A stretch of DNA of 31,899 nt from Eubacteriales Family XIII. Incertae Sedis bacterium (GCA_031289235.1 JAITPU010000006.1:1-31899), one strand, 5' to 3'. Counted from the first letter of the stretch, positions 15,655-25,399 are shown. Notes: generated by a model from the letters alone, not told the origin. A program made the numbers and translations.

Positions 15655-16790
15655 CGCCCCGTTTCCTCCGTTTTCATCCGCGATCCTTTTTTGCCTCCGC
15701 TGTTTCCGCCGCTGTCCGCCGCGCCCTTGTGTCCCCCGGCGCGCAGGAGTTCCGCTTTATTCCTAAACTTCTCGGCCAATTCCCGGTTTTCTTCCACCTC
15801 ATAGATGAAAGCCAGCTCCTCCATAGTTTCCACGTGAGAAGGATTTAATTTCAGCGCCTGCTTAAATCTCTCCACAGCCTCATCTCTCCGGTCCATGGCG
15901 ATATAAGCGACGCCGAGGTAATAATGCAGAGGCCACCATTGCCTATAATTGCTCTGTAAAAAAGGCTCTAATTTGGAAATTCCTTCCAGCCACCGCTGCG
16001 CCAGCACGTGATTATATCCCGCCTCAATCTCCAGCGGCGCCGACAGCTGCCTGATCCGTTCGCGGATCTCGCGTCTGTCCTGCGGATGAGTGGATTTCGC
16101 GAGAAAATCCTTCCACGCGAGCTGAGCCTTGCGATAAAGGCCCAAATTCAAATAAGCGTATCCAAGATAGTAATAAGCCTGCGAAAATCGCGGGTGTATT
16201 TCAGTCGTCAGTTCAAAAAATTCCAGAGCTTCCGCTTTGAAATTCCCGATGTACTCCGCATTCTCGCTTTGCAGATACATAGCCCTGCATACTCTGGCGT
16301 AGCCGTACATGGCGGCCAGATCCGTCGGTTCCGCGCAAAGAGCGGCGCGGAAATGTATACAGGCGTTGTCGTAATCCTCTTTTTCCGCGGCGTTTTTCGC
16401 CTCTCTCACCAGCCCGGCGGCGGCTTTTTTTCTGAAATACCGCCGCAGGTACTGCACGTAGGTTTTCGCATGGACGAAATGAGGCGCGCTCCCAATGACC
16501 CAAGCCATATTTTCCCCTATGAGCAGAACCGGCAGGCCGCTCGGAGACCGGAAAGCTTTCAAGTCCTCTTTGCGCAGCGGTATCGGAACGCCCGCCATGA
16601 ATTCCAGCTTTTCTCTTTCAATATAAGCGCCGGCGAATTCGTCGAACACGAAACGCTTCATATGTTTTTTCAGGTATTTCCCGACGCGGTCGGGTCTCTC
16701 CTTGAGGTCCAGCTCAGCGGGTGTTTTTTCCGGCGCGGCGTCCTTGCCTCGTTTTTTTTCTGTCTCGCCGCTTTTTTTGATTCCGAACAT
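15651..16790 (-). CDS. TPR-repeat protein coupled to iorAB
   Basis: 379 residues. The N-terminal 30 are Lys/Glu-rich and likely disordered. Residues about 35-125 form a globular segment without a recognised family. Residues about 130-345 contain tetratricopeptide-like repeats (for example FSQAYYYLGYAYLNLGLYRKA and LHYYLGVAYIAMDRRDEAVE, then FKQALKLNP). The C-terminal tail is Gly/Lys-rich. No signal peptide or membrane segment is seen, so it is cytoplasmic. It lies 37 nt after argS and overlaps iorA by ATGA. Function unknown; TPR domains usually mediate protein-protein contacts. The SD is AAAGG just before ATG 16790. Confidence 0.85.
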   Translation of the reverse strand: MFGIKKSGETEKKRGKDAAPEKTPAELDLKERPDRVGKYLKKHMKRFVFDEFAGAYIEREKLEFMAGVPIPLRKEDLKAFRSPSGLPVLLIGENMAWVIGSAPHFVHAKTYVQYLRRYFRKKAAAGLVREAKNAAEKEDYDNACIHFRAALCAEPTDLAAMYGYARVCRAMYLQSENAEYIGNFKAEALEFFELTTEIHPRFSQAYYYLGYAYLNLGLYRKAQLAWKDFLAKSTHPQDRREIRERIRQLSAPLEIEAGYNHVLAQRWLEGISKLEPFLQSNYRQWWPLHYYLGVAYIAMDRRDEAVERFKQALKLNPSHVETMEELAFIYEVEENRELAEKFRNKAELLRAGGHKGAADSGGNSGGKKGSRMKTEETGR

Positions 16791-16827
16791 AGTAAGCCTT
16801 TCTGGCCGGCAATGCTGTCCCGCCGCC

Positions 16828-18546
16828 TTACATCCTTTCCGGAGCTTCCACGCCCAGCAGCCGGAGACCCGTTTTAATCACCTGTTTGGCCGCGAACACC
16901 AGCGCCAGCTTCGCCTCTTTCTCCGCCGCGTCTTCCGTCAGTACGCGCTCGTCGCGATAGAACTTGTTGAACGCCTGAGCCACATCCACGATATGCCTCG
17001 TCACGACGGAAGGCTCATACTTTTCAGCGGCGTCAAAGATGATTTCCGGGAAGCGGTAAATCAGCCGCGCAAGCTCGCAGGCGCTTTCGCCTTTCAGCGA
17101 GGACACGTCTATCTTTTCCGGCGCATTTAGGGCTTTCTCCGCCGAGGCCCCGCCTTTGCGTAGCACGCTGGAAGCGCGGGCGTGGCTGTACTGCGCGTAA
17201 GGACCGGTTTCACCGTCAAAATTCAGCACTTTTTCCCACGAAAATGTGTAATCCTTGATTCTGTTGCTGGAAAGCTCTTGGAAGATCACGGCTCCTATGC
17301 CGACCTGACGCGCCGTCGCGTCTATATTGTCCGTATTCACGTTTTTCTCGACGATGATTTCCCTCGTCCGCTCAATCGCCCGGTTCAGCACGTCCTCAAG
17401 GAAAACCACCCTTCCCGCGCGCGTCGATACGGCGCCCTCGTCCAAGCTCACGAGGCCAAAGGGTATATGGACGCAGTCCTTCGCCCAGTCAAACCCCAGC
17501 AACTCGATGATCTTGAACCACTGCTGAAAATGCAAGTTCTGCTGAGACGCCACAACGTAGATGTTCTTATAGAAATCGTAGCGCTCTTTCCTGTATACAG
17601 CCGCCGCGATATCCCGGGTTATATACAGCGTGGAACCGTCTTTCTTGGTGATCAAAGCCGGCGCCATGCCGTATTTTTCGAGATTTACGATCTGCGCGCC
17701 CTCGGATTCTTCCAAAAGTCCCTTCTCATTCAGCATGTTCACGACGCGTTCCATCTTATCGGAATAAAAGCTCTCCCCCGCGTAAGAATCGAATTCTATG
17801 CCCAAAAGACCGTACACGCGCTCAAACTCTTTCATGCTCATGTCGCGGAACCAGCGCCACAGCGCGGTTTCCCCGGCCTCTCCCTTTTCCAGCTTCACGA
17901 ACGCGAGGCGCGCTTCGTCCTCAAGCGACGCGTCGTTTTCAGCTTCAGCGTGGAACCTCGTATAATACGAGAGCAGGGTCTTGATTGGATCGCGTTCCAC
18001 ATCTTCCCTGTTTCCCCATTTTCTGTAAGCGACGATCATTTTGCCGAACTGAGTGCCATAGTCGCCTATATGGTTGATTTTCACCGTATCATAACCCAAA
18101 AACGCGTAAATATTGTTTATGGCGTTGCCGATCACGGTGCTCCTGATATGCCCGATATGAAAGGGCTTCGCGATATTGGGCGAAGAAAATTCCACGATCA
18201 CCTTTTTCCCGCGGCCGATGTCGCCGCGTCCGTAATCATCTCTTTTTTCCGCGATCTCCGAAAGCACGCTTTTCAAAAACACTTCTTTCGCGAGGAAGAC
18301 GTTCACATAAGCGCCGACCGGATTCACACGTTCAAACAACGCCGCGCTCCGCACACTTTCCGCGATTTCGGCGGCGATCAGAGGCGGAGCCTTCCGGGCG
18401 GCCTTCGCCAGCCGGAAACAGGGAAAGGCGTAGTCTCCCATTTCGCCGCTCGCCGGTATCTCCAGCATATCCCGAGCCTCTTCTTTCGTCAAATTCTCTG
18501 TATTCGCCGAAATCAGCCCGGCTATCTGTTCCTTAAAATCGATCAT
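16828..18546 (-). CDS. argS: Arginyl-tRNA synthetase
   Basis: Class I aminoacyl-tRNA synthetase (572 aa) charging tRNA-Arg in the cytoplasm. It has the N-terminal Arg-tRNA-synthetase additional domain, the HIGH motif (KPFHIGHIRSTVIG), HIGDYGTQFGK, the VSTRAG segment at the KMSKS position (the degenerate form usual for ArgRS), and a C-terminal DALR anticodon-binding domain ending in RLLGVEAPERM. ATG 18546 is the start because GGGAG lies 6 nt upstream; the frame is open to a TTG at 18564. Placed between mutS2 (49-nt gap) and the TPR gene. Confidence 0.97.
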   Translation of the reverse strand: MIDFKEQIAGLISANTENLTKEEARDMLEIPASGEMGDYAFPCFRLAKAARKAPPLIAAEIAESVRSAALFERVNPVGAYVNVFLAKEVFLKSVLSEIAEKRDDYGRGDIGRGKKVIVEFSSPNIAKPFHIGHIRSTVIGNAINNIYAFLGYDTVKINHIGDYGTQFGKMIVAYRKWGNREDVERDPIKTLLSYYTRFHAEAENDASLEDEARLAFVKLEKGEAGETALWRWFRDMSMKEFERVYGLLGIEFDSYAGESFYSDKMERVVNMLNEKGLLEESEGAQIVNLEKYGMAPALITKKDGSTLYITRDIAAAVYRKERYDFYKNIYVVASQQNLHFQQWFKIIELLGFDWAKDCVHIPFGLVSLDEGAVSTRAGRVVFLEDVLNRAIERTREIIVEKNVNTDNIDATARQVGIGAVIFQELSSNRIKDYTFSWEKVLNFDGETGPYAQYSHARASSVLRKGGASAEKALNAPEKIDVSSLKGESACELARLIYRFPEIIFDAAEKYEPSVVTRHIVDVAQAFNKFYRDERVLTEDAAEKEAKLALVFAAKQVIKTGLRLLGVEAPERM

Positions 18547-18595
18547 ACTTTTCTCCCGCTTCAAACCCGCGCTTTGCCCTTTGCCGCCGGTCTGT

Positions 18596-20965
18596 TCAGC
18601 CGATCTCGCAGACGGTCACGCCGTCTCCGCCTTCGGGACACATACCTTTCCGGAAACGCTTCACATGGCCGTGTGCGCGCAGCATGCTGTGCAAGCCCTC
18701 GCGCAAAACGCCCCCGCCCTTGCCGTGTATTATGGTGATCTGCGAGAGGCCCGCTATGAACGCGTCGTCCAGATATTTATCCACATCCGCGACCGCGCCG
18801 TTCAGGTTCTCGCCGCGGACGTCTATAACCGGAGTTACGCTCAGCACTTTGCCGCGCTGCAGGGACGCATAGGCGCTCGCCCTGCTTTCACTTTTTGTTT
18901 CGTCGTTTTCCCGCGTCTTCATGACGCGCGTCATATGTACGCTTATCTTCATCCTTCCCAGCCGCACCTGCACTTCGTTTTTTTCATCAGGCGGCGCGAT
19001 TACGATTCCGGTCTGATCTATCCCCGCCACCCGCACGCGCGCGCCCGCGCGCAATTCCAACGCGTCCGGCGACTCGGGATTTCGCGGAAGCTTTTCCGAT
19101 TCTTGGAAAAGCTCATCCATCTCCCTCAGCGATCTGCGGCTGTATTCATATCTGCGGTTCCTCTCCTTTTCCTGATCCAAGCTCGGCAATTCCTGAAGTT
19201 CCAGCTTGATCACTTCCGCGAATTCTTTCGCGTCCCGTAAAAGCTCTTTCGCGTCGGCTTTGGCCTTGTTCAGGATTTTTTCCTTCTTCCTCTCCAAATC
19301 GTCCAGTTCCCTGTCCAATTCCTCCTTTTGCCTCTTCATTTTCAGTTTAAGGAGGATCGCTTCGTCCCGTTCCTCTTCAGCGGCTTTTTTATCCGCTTCT
19401 ATGGAACAGATCACCGATTCGAAGCGCAGCTCTCCGGCGTCCATCATGCCCGCCGCCCTGCCGATGATGGAATCCTGAAGCCCCAGCCGCCTGGAAATTT
19501 CAAAAGCGTTGGAACGCCCCGGCATTCCTGTCCTCAGCCTGTATGTGGGACTCAGCGTCTCCGCGTCAAACTCCATGGAGGCGTTTTCCACGCCGTCCGT
19601 GGCCAAGGCGTATTTTTTCAGTTCGTTATAGTGCGTGGTCGCCAGGGTTTTCACGCCGCGTTCCCGCAGGTTTTCCAAAATCGCGACCGCAAGCGCCGCG
19701 CCTTCCGAGGGATCGGTACCCGCGCCTAACTCGTCCAGCAGCGCAAGCGACCGTTCTCCGCTGCGCCGGAGTATTTCCACTATGTTATTCATATGGGAGG
19801 AAAAAGTGGAAAGGCTCTGTTCTATGCTTTGCTCATCGCCAATATCGGCGTACACATCTGTAAAAACAGGGATTTCCGTGCCTTCGTCGGCGGGCACGTG
19901 AAGGCCCGACTGGCTCATGAGCACAAAAAGCCCTACTGTTTTCAGCGTAACCGTTTTCCCTCCCGTATTCGGGCCGGTGACGACCAGAGCATTGCAGCCC
20001 TTTCCCAGAGACAGATTTATGGGGACCACTTTGTCCGCGGGGATCAGCGGGTGTCTCCCATTTTTGACGCGCAGGAATTCGCCGCCTATCGCCGCCGGAA
20101 CGGCTTTCTGCAAGACCGAAAGCCTGCCGCGCGCGAATATCATATCCAGCTTCACGAGAAGCTTCTGATTATTTACAATATCCCGCCCGGCCTCCGCGAC
20201 TTCGGCGGAAAGCTCCGCGAGTATACGCTCGACCTCCCGCGCCTCCGCAAGTTCCAGCTCCCTGAGTTCGTTGTTCGCGTTCACAATATCCTGAGGCTCG
20301 ATGAAGAGCGTCGCCCCGGTCGCCGACCGGTCATGCACGATGCCCGGAAAACGCGACTTATGCTCCTGTTTCACCGGGATCACATAACGCCCCTGCCTCA
20401 TGGTCACTATGCTGTCCTGCAGCAAAGTTTTGTTTGCGGCGGAATTCAATATCCTGTTCAGCTTATCTCTGACGGCGTCGTTTTGCAGGCCGATGCTCCT
20501 GCGAATTTGCTTCAGTTCCGCGCTTGCGCCGTCCGCCATCTCGTTTTCGGAAATTATACAGTCAGCGACGCGGCTTTCCAGCGTCAGCCCGCTCGCAAGC
20601 ATTCCGGCAAGGCCGCCTATGATCTCCAGTTCCGGCAAATCGCTTCTGAGAAAAGCCGACGCTTTCCGCGCCGTCACGAGATGTTTTCTCACGTTCAAAA
20701 GCTGGCGCATAGTCAGAATCCCGCCTTTTTCCGCGAGAGAAACGCTGCCTGTTATGTCGTCAAAACTTCCGAGAGGAAGGCTGCCTTTCCGCATGATCAC
20801 GGCGACCGCCTCGTCGGTCTCAGCCAGTTTTCGCCGGATTATATGGAGGGAAACAAAGGGTTCCATCCTCTTTATTTCAGCTTTCGTAACCGGCGACGCC
20901 GCTTCCTCCGAAAGCAGTTCTTTCACCTTTTCATATCCCAGAATTCTGTATTCCCTGCTTCGCAT
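18596..20965 (-). CDS. mutS2: MutS2 ATPase/endonuclease
   Basis: 789 residues, standard MutS2 length. It has the MutS-like core and ATPase domain with Walker A (VVTGPNTGGKTVTLKTVGL) and the ALLDELGAGTDPSEGAALA Walker B region. A long coiled coil (about 510-610) follows, and the C-terminal Smr domain has DVRGENL and IHGKGGGVLREGL. MutS2 limits homologous recombination and in Bacillus also acts in ribosome rescue by splitting collided ribosomes. The Smr motif LDxR is DVRG here. It follows zapA after 18 nt, as in Bacillus where zapA and mutS2 are near neighbours. The SD GGAG is 5 nt before ATG 20965. Confidence 0.96.
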   Translation of the reverse strand: MRSREYRILGYEKVKELLSEEAASPVTKAEIKRMEPFVSLHIIRRKLAETDEAVAVIMRKGSLPLGSFDDITGSVSLAEKGGILTMRQLLNVRKHLVTARKASAFLRSDLPELEIIGGLAGMLASGLTLESRVADCIISENEMADGASAELKQIRRSIGLQNDAVRDKLNRILNSAANKTLLQDSIVTMRQGRYVIPVKQEHKSRFPGIVHDRSATGATLFIEPQDIVNANNELRELELAEAREVERILAELSAEVAEAGRDIVNNQKLLVKLDMIFARGRLSVLQKAVPAAIGGEFLRVKNGRHPLIPADKVVPINLSLGKGCNALVVTGPNTGGKTVTLKTVGLFVLMSQSGLHVPADEGTEIPVFTDVYADIGDEQSIEQSLSTFSSHMNNIVEILRRSGERSLALLDELGAGTDPSEGAALAVAILENLRERGVKTLATTHYNELKKYALATDGVENASMEFDAETLSPTYRLRTGMPGRSNAFEISRRLGLQDSIIGRAAGMMDAGELRFESVICSIEADKKAAEEERDEAILLKLKMKRQKEELDRELDDLERKKEKILNKAKADAKELLRDAKEFAEVIKLELQELPSLDQEKERNRRYEYSRRSLREMDELFQESEKLPRNPESPDALELRAGARVRVAGIDQTGIVIAPPDEKNEVQVRLGRMKISVHMTRVMKTRENDETKSESRASAYASLQRGKVLSVTPVIDVRGENLNGAVADVDKYLDDAFIAGLSQITIIHGKGGGVLREGLHSMLRAHGHVKRFRKGMCPEGGDGVTVCEIG

Positions 20966-20983
20966 TCCTTCTCCGGCCCGTTC

Positions 20984-21604
20984 TCATCCGTCGGCGTTCT
21001 TCTTGTAACGCTCCAACTCGTCGCTCAACCGTATATTCTCCATTTGCAGGTCAAAAAAACTGCTTTCCATTTCCCTGCATTTATTCTCGAGTTCGCGAAT
21101 CCGCTCCTCTGAGGAGTCCTCTCCGTTTTCTTGAGAGTTTACACGCTCCGCCAGCTCCTCGTTTTCCTTTTCCAGAGCGCCGGCCTTCTGTTCAAGCTCC
21201 TCAAACTCCAGCTTGATCTTTTCAAGGGCGTTCCTCGTCTCTTCATATCTGCGATTAAGCGCGGAACGCTGATCCGTCATCTCCTTGGCGTCAATCGCAA
21301 GCCGGGAAAAACTTTTTTTCGCGTCATCCCAAAGCTTGACATAGTGTTGGACGTCCTTTTTAAGCTGCTCGTTTTTCGCGCGTATTTCGCAGTTTTCGTC
21401 GTCAGCTGAAAACATATCGTCCGCGATATTTATCGCGGTGAGCACAGCGAGATCTGAAACCGTTCCCGAACTGAACCCCGACGAGATCCGCCGCATCTTT
21501 TCGTCCACAAATTTTGCGACGCGGGTGATATGTTCTCCCGATTTCTCTCCGGCGATGGTATATTCCTGCCCGTAAATCTTCAAACTTATCTTGCTGCTCT
21601 TCAT
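20984..21604 (-). CDS. zapA: Cell division protein ZapA with long coiled-coil extension
   Basis: ZapA bundles FtsZ filaments at the division ring. The N-terminal about 95 residues match the family (KISLKIYGQEYTIAGEKSGE, ITRVAKFVDEKMRRIS, DLAVLTAINIADDMF). After that comes about 110 residues of charged coiled coil (Glu/Lys/Leu heptads) that normal ZapA (about 85-110 aa) lacks. It starts 4 nt after the pheT stop, with its SD (AGAGGTG) covering that stop, so it is translated in the pheST operon. The extension may reach a second partner; that is inferred. Confidence 0.88.
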   Translation of the reverse strand: MKSSKISLKIYGQEYTIAGEKSGEHITRVAKFVDEKMRRISSGFSSGTVSDLAVLTAINIADDMFSADDENCEIRAKNEQLKKDVQHYVKLWDDAKKSFSRLAIDAKEMTDQRSALNRRYEETRNALEKIKLEFEELEQKAGALEKENEELAERVNSQENGEDSSEERIRELENKCREMESSFFDLQMENIRLSDELERYKKNADG

Positions 21605-21608
21605 CGCG

Positions 21609-24002
21609 CTACACCTCTCTCAACACCGCGTTCAGCTCGCGCCTGAGCGCGTCCAGCACGCGTTCGCAGTCCTCCGCCGCTTCTTCGTCGGTCAGCGTCC
21701 GTTCCGGCGAGCGGTATACAAGATTGAAGGCGGCGCTCTTCATTCCGTCCGGAACCTGCTCGCCGCGGTAGACATCGAACAGACTCAAACTTTCCAGATT
21801 TTTTCCGGCAGCCGTTTTTATTACCGTCTCGATGCTTTTCACCGTCACCCGCTCATCCACGAGAAGAGCGACGTCGCGGAAGACAGCGGGATATTTTGGC
21901 AGCGGCTTATAATAGCTCATCGTATCCGCCCCGGCGATAACAGCGCCGAAATCCAGCTCGCACACGTAGCAGCGCGCGCATATCCCGTATTTCTCCGCGA
22001 CGTCCGGGTGCAGTTCGCCCATCACGCCCAGAACGCCGCCGTCCCGTGAAATCCGCGCACAGCGCCCGGGATGGAAAGCCGCGTTTCCGCTTTCGGCTTC
22101 GTACGACACGCCGCGAACGCCCATCGCGCCGAACAGGATCTCCAATACGCCTTTCAACTCATAAAAATCCATGCTTCCGCCATAAGCCCCAACGGCCATG
22201 GAGCGCCGTTCCCTCGGCAATTCTCCGCCGGAATCGCGGAAAAACACGCCGCCGATTTCATAAGCGCGCGCCGCCTCGATGTTGCGCGCGCAGTTTCTCC
22301 CCAGCGTCTCCAGCATGTTCGGCAGCAGCATGGTACGCATCGCGCTGTTCTCGTCGCCTAACGGGTTCAGGATCCGCACAAACCGGCGCGCCTCCGCGCC
22401 TTCGGGCACATTCAGCCATTCGGCGCTTTCCGGGCGGGCGAAAGAATATGTCTGTATCTCACTATATCCGGCGCCGGAGAGAACATCGCGCGCGAATTCC
22501 GTGAAGCCGCGCGCGGCCGGCATCCCCGCCGTTGAATTCCCTTTGGGCAGGGTCGTTTCAAGGCGGTCATAGCCGTAGATCCGCGCGATTTCTTCTATGA
22601 CGTCCTCCTCCGCGCGCAGATCCTGACGGACGGACGGCGGAAGGACTTCCATGACGTTTCCGCTTCCGGCGACGCGCATCTCAAGGCGTTTCAGGATATC
22701 TTCCATATCCCGCCTCTTCATGCCCGTACCCAGCACCCTGTTCACGCGGTCGACGCGAGCCGGGATCGGGCCGCGCTTTTCCCTGTCCGGATAAACGTCC
22801 ACAGAACCCGCGATCATCTCGCCCGCGCCCAATTGCTCAATGAGAAAACACACTCTTTCGACGGCCTCCTCCGCGAGTCCGGGATCGACGCCTTTTTCAT
22901 AGCGCGACGACGCTTCCGTCCGCAAACCAAGCTTCTTCGAGGTGAGCCTGACGCTGTCGCCGTTGAAATTCGCCGCTTCGATCAAAATCATAGCCGTGTC
23001 GTCCCGTATTTCCGAATTCAATCCGCCCATGACGCCGGCGACAGCCACCGCCTTAACTCCGTCGTTGATCATGAGCGTGTCCGCCGGCAACACCCGTTCC
23101 GCTCCGTCCAGCGTCGTGAAACGCCGCCCCTCTTCCGCGGTGTCCACGATGATCTTCCCGCCCTCTATATTCCTGATATCAAAGGCGTGGATGGGATGCC
23201 CGTATTCTAACATCACGTAATTGCTTATGTCCACTATATTGTTGATAGGCCGCATTCCGGCGTACATCAGACGCTTCTGCATCCACCACGGCGACTGCTT
23301 TATTCTCACATTCGCCGCGATTCTCGCTATATAGCGCGGACAAAGCTCCGGATTCTTCACGACTACATCTATATATTCCCTCGCTTTTCCGCCCTCGCGA
23401 TGAGGCAAAGTCTCCGGGTAAAAAAGCGGGGTCTCAAACACGGCCGCGGCCTCCCGCGCCATGCCGATGATGGAAAGGCAATCGGGACGGTTGGGCGTGA
23501 TCTCAAAGTCCACAGTCACTTCCCGAAGCCGCAGCGCCTCCGCGAAATCCTCGCCCGGCGCGTAATCCCCTTCCAGAATCCAAATGCCGTCCTTATGCGC
23601 CAGAGGGACTACTTTGTCCGCAAAACCAAGCTCCGCGGCGGAACAGAGCATTCCCTCGGACTCCATCCCCCGAAGTTTTCCCTTCTTGATTCTTACGCCG
23701 CCCGGCAGACTGCCGCCCGGAAGGGCTACCGGGACCAGCGCGCCCGCAAACGTGTTTGGCGCTCCGGTGATTATCTGCAGCGGCTCCCCGAGGCCCGCGT
23801 CCACGCGCGTCACGAGAAGATGATCCGAATTTCCATGTTTTTCCACTGACAGGATCCGCCCGACGACCACTTTTTCCAGTTCGCCGCCGTAACGCGTCAC
23901 CGATTCAATATTGGAACCGGACATGACCATCTTCTCACAGAACGCGTCTGCATCAACGCCCGCGTCGGTATACTGCTTCAGCCATTCCAAAGGAACCAAC
24001 AT
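21609..24002 (-). CDS. pheT: Phenylalanyl-tRNA synthetase beta chain
   Basis: 797 residues, normal length. Domains in order: N-terminal fold and OB-type tRNA-binding domain (about 40-150, with GKLRGMESEGMLCSAAELG), B3/B4 editing domain (about 205-370), B5 (about 400-470), a class-II-like core (about 475-690), and the C-terminal FDX-ACB anticodon-binding domain (about 705-797, PKYPAVFRDVALLVDE). It forms the (alpha-beta)2 enzyme with PheS. ATG 24002 has AGGGAGAG 6 nt upstream. It is separated from pheS by an unusually long 219-nt spacer. Confidence 0.97.
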   Translation of the reverse strand: MLVPLEWLKQYTDAGVDADAFCEKMVMSGSNIESVTRYGGELEKVVVGRILSVEKHGNSDHLLVTRVDAGLGEPLQIITGAPNTFAGALVPVALPGGSLPGGVRIKKGKLRGMESEGMLCSAAELGFADKVVPLAHKDGIWILEGDYAPGEDFAEALRLREVTVDFEITPNRPDCLSIIGMAREAAAVFETPLFYPETLPHREGGKAREYIDVVVKNPELCPRYIARIAANVRIKQSPWWMQKRLMYAGMRPINNIVDISNYVMLEYGHPIHAFDIRNIEGGKIIVDTAEEGRRFTTLDGAERVLPADTLMINDGVKAVAVAGVMGGLNSEIRDDTAMILIEAANFNGDSVRLTSKKLGLRTEASSRYEKGVDPGLAEEAVERVCFLIEQLGAGEMIAGSVDVYPDREKRGPIPARVDRVNRVLGTGMKRRDMEDILKRLEMRVAGSGNVMEVLPPSVRQDLRAEEDVIEEIARIYGYDRLETTLPKGNSTAGMPAARGFTEFARDVLSGAGYSEIQTYSFARPESAEWLNVPEGAEARRFVRILNPLGDENSAMRTMLLPNMLETLGRNCARNIEAARAYEIGGVFFRDSGGELPRERRSMAVGAYGGSMDFYELKGVLEILFGAMGVRGVSYEAESGNAAFHPGRCARISRDGGVLGVMGELHPDVAEKYGICARCYVCELDFGAVIAGADTMSYYKPLPKYPAVFRDVALLVDERVTVKSIETVIKTAAGKNLESLSLFDVYRGEQVPDGMKSAAFNLVYRSPERTLTDEEAAEDCERVLDALRRELNAVLREV

Positions 24003-24221
24003 GCAAAACTCTCCCTTCAGGCTCGTATCGTTCCGGCGGCTGAATCACCGGCGGAAGCCTCCTGCCCGCTTATAGGCGCCCGGCGGAACCGCCCGCATCC
24101 GCCTTACGGCTAAATTTGGACGGTAAGAACAGCGTCAGCGGAGTCTGCCGGTCTCGCCGCCCTTTCACTTGCCGGATCAATATTTTCTCGGAAATCCATG
24201 CAATTCCGCCTCGCGAACGCG
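24003..24221 (-). other. Long pheS-pheT intercistronic spacer
   Basis: 219 bases without a convincing ORF. It contains several GC-rich inverted repeats such as GGCGG-TT-CCGCC and a direct repeat of CCGGCGG near pheT. No T-box core, U-tract terminator or good promoter was found. Confidence 0.5.
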
Positions 24222-25247
24222 TCACCTGAATTGTTCGATGAAGCGCATATCGTTCTCGTAAAACAGGCGGATATCATCGATTTCATGCCTCAGCATCGCG
24301 ATGCGTTCCACTCCCATGCCGAACGCGAAGCCTGTATAACGCTCTGTATCCACATTTCCCACGCGCAGCACGTTGGGATGCACCATGCCGCAGCCAAGTA
24401 TCTCTATCCAGCCGTTGCCCCCGCACACGCGGCAGCCTTTTCCGCCGCATTTGAAGCAGGAAACGTCCATTTCCGCGCTGGGTTCCGTAAACGGGAAAAA
24501 GTGCGGCCGGAATTTTGTTTTTACTTCCGCGCCGAACGCCAGCTTCGCGAAATTATCAAGCGTGCCTTTTAAATCCGCCATGGTTATGCCTTCGTCCACC
24601 AGCAAACCCTCTATCTGATGGAACATGGGGGAATGTGTCGCGTCCACGGCGTCCCGGCGAAAGCACCTTCCCGGCGAAATGACGCGTATGGGCGGAGCCT
24701 GCCGCATGAGAGTGCGGACTTGCACCGGCGAAGTCTGGGTCCGCAGCAGAGTATCCGCGCTTATATAAAACGTGTCCGTCATATCCCTGGACGGATGGTT
24801 GGGCGCGGCGTTCAGCGCGTCGAAATTGTTGAACACGGTTTCAATTTCCGGGCCTTCGGCTACGAAAAACCCCATGTTCATAAAAATGCGGGAAATGAAA
24901 TCAATCGTAGAAGTGACAGGATGGCGGGAACCGGGCGGACGCCCTTTTCCCGGTTCCGTCACATCCAATATTTCGGATTCGAACTTTAAGCGCCTGCGCT
25001 TTTCCCTGACCTCGGCAAAGCGTTCCGCGAGCAGGCTTTCTATTTCAGCTCTCGCCGCGTTCGCTCTCCTGCCGAATTCTTTCCGCTCGTCCGGGTTCAG
25101 CGAAGCCATCGAACGCAGGATCTCTGTAAGACTTCCTTTTTTCCCCAGCAGCTTTACGCGGATCGCCTCAGTTTCCGCTTCAGTTTCCACCTCCCGCAGT
25201 CCCGCTTTCGCGCGCTCTATTATCTCGTCCAGCTGTTCATATTCCAT
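24222..25247 (-). CDS. pheS: Phenylalanyl-tRNA synthetase alpha chain
   Basis: 341 residues, normal length. The N-terminal about 85 residues are a coiled coil that contacts tRNA. The class II catalytic core follows, with motif 2 near FHQIEGLLVDEG and motif 3 as GFAFGMGVERIAMLRHEID. The Cys-rich insert CFKCGGKGCRVCGGNGW is as in Bacillus PheS. With PheT it charges tRNA-Phe. The upstream neighbour is the SpoU methyltransferase, as in Bacillus, which supports the assignment. The SD is weak (GGAAC before ATG 25247). Confidence 0.97.
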   Translation of the reverse strand: MEYEQLDEIIERAKAGLREVETEAETEAIRVKLLGKKGSLTEILRSMASLNPDERKEFGRRANAARAEIESLLAERFAEVREKRRRLKFESEILDVTEPGKGRPPGSRHPVTSTIDFISRIFMNMGFFVAEGPEIETVFNNFDALNAAPNHPSRDMTDTFYISADTLLRTQTSPVQVRTLMRQAPPIRVISPGRCFRRDAVDATHSPMFHQIEGLLVDEGITMADLKGTLDNFAKLAFGAEVKTKFRPHFFPFTEPSAEMDVSCFKCGGKGCRVCGGNGWIEILGCGMVHPNVLRVGNVDTERYTGFAFGMGVERIAMLRHEIDDIRLFYENDMRFIEQFR

Positions 25248-25273
25248 TTACGCCGTTCCGTCCCGTCTCCACG

Positions 25274-25313
25274 ATATTATTGCGCCGCCGACTAAACATT
25301 GTAGCAATAATAT
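25274..25313 (-). promoter_or_regulatory. Candidate extended -10 promoter of pheS flanked by an inverted repeat
   Basis: On the minus strand TGC-TACAAT (25298-25306) fits an extended -10; no -35 box fits. It lies within a perfect 10-bp inverted repeat, ATATTATTGC (25274-25283) and GCAATAATAT (25304-25313), with a 20-nt loop. The repeat could be an operator or a leader hairpin. Confidence 0.4.
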
Positions 25314-25399
25314 TCACTCCGGCAGCCAAATACCCAAGGCAATACAGTGCAGCACCTGAGATTTATTCGGCTGCCATTCCAAGCTATGTTCGTTATCGC

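Noticed and set aside
25248..25399. T-box leader before pheS
   Set aside because: No T-box core sequence, specifier stem or terminator/antiterminator pair could be found; only an inverted repeat around a -10-like box.
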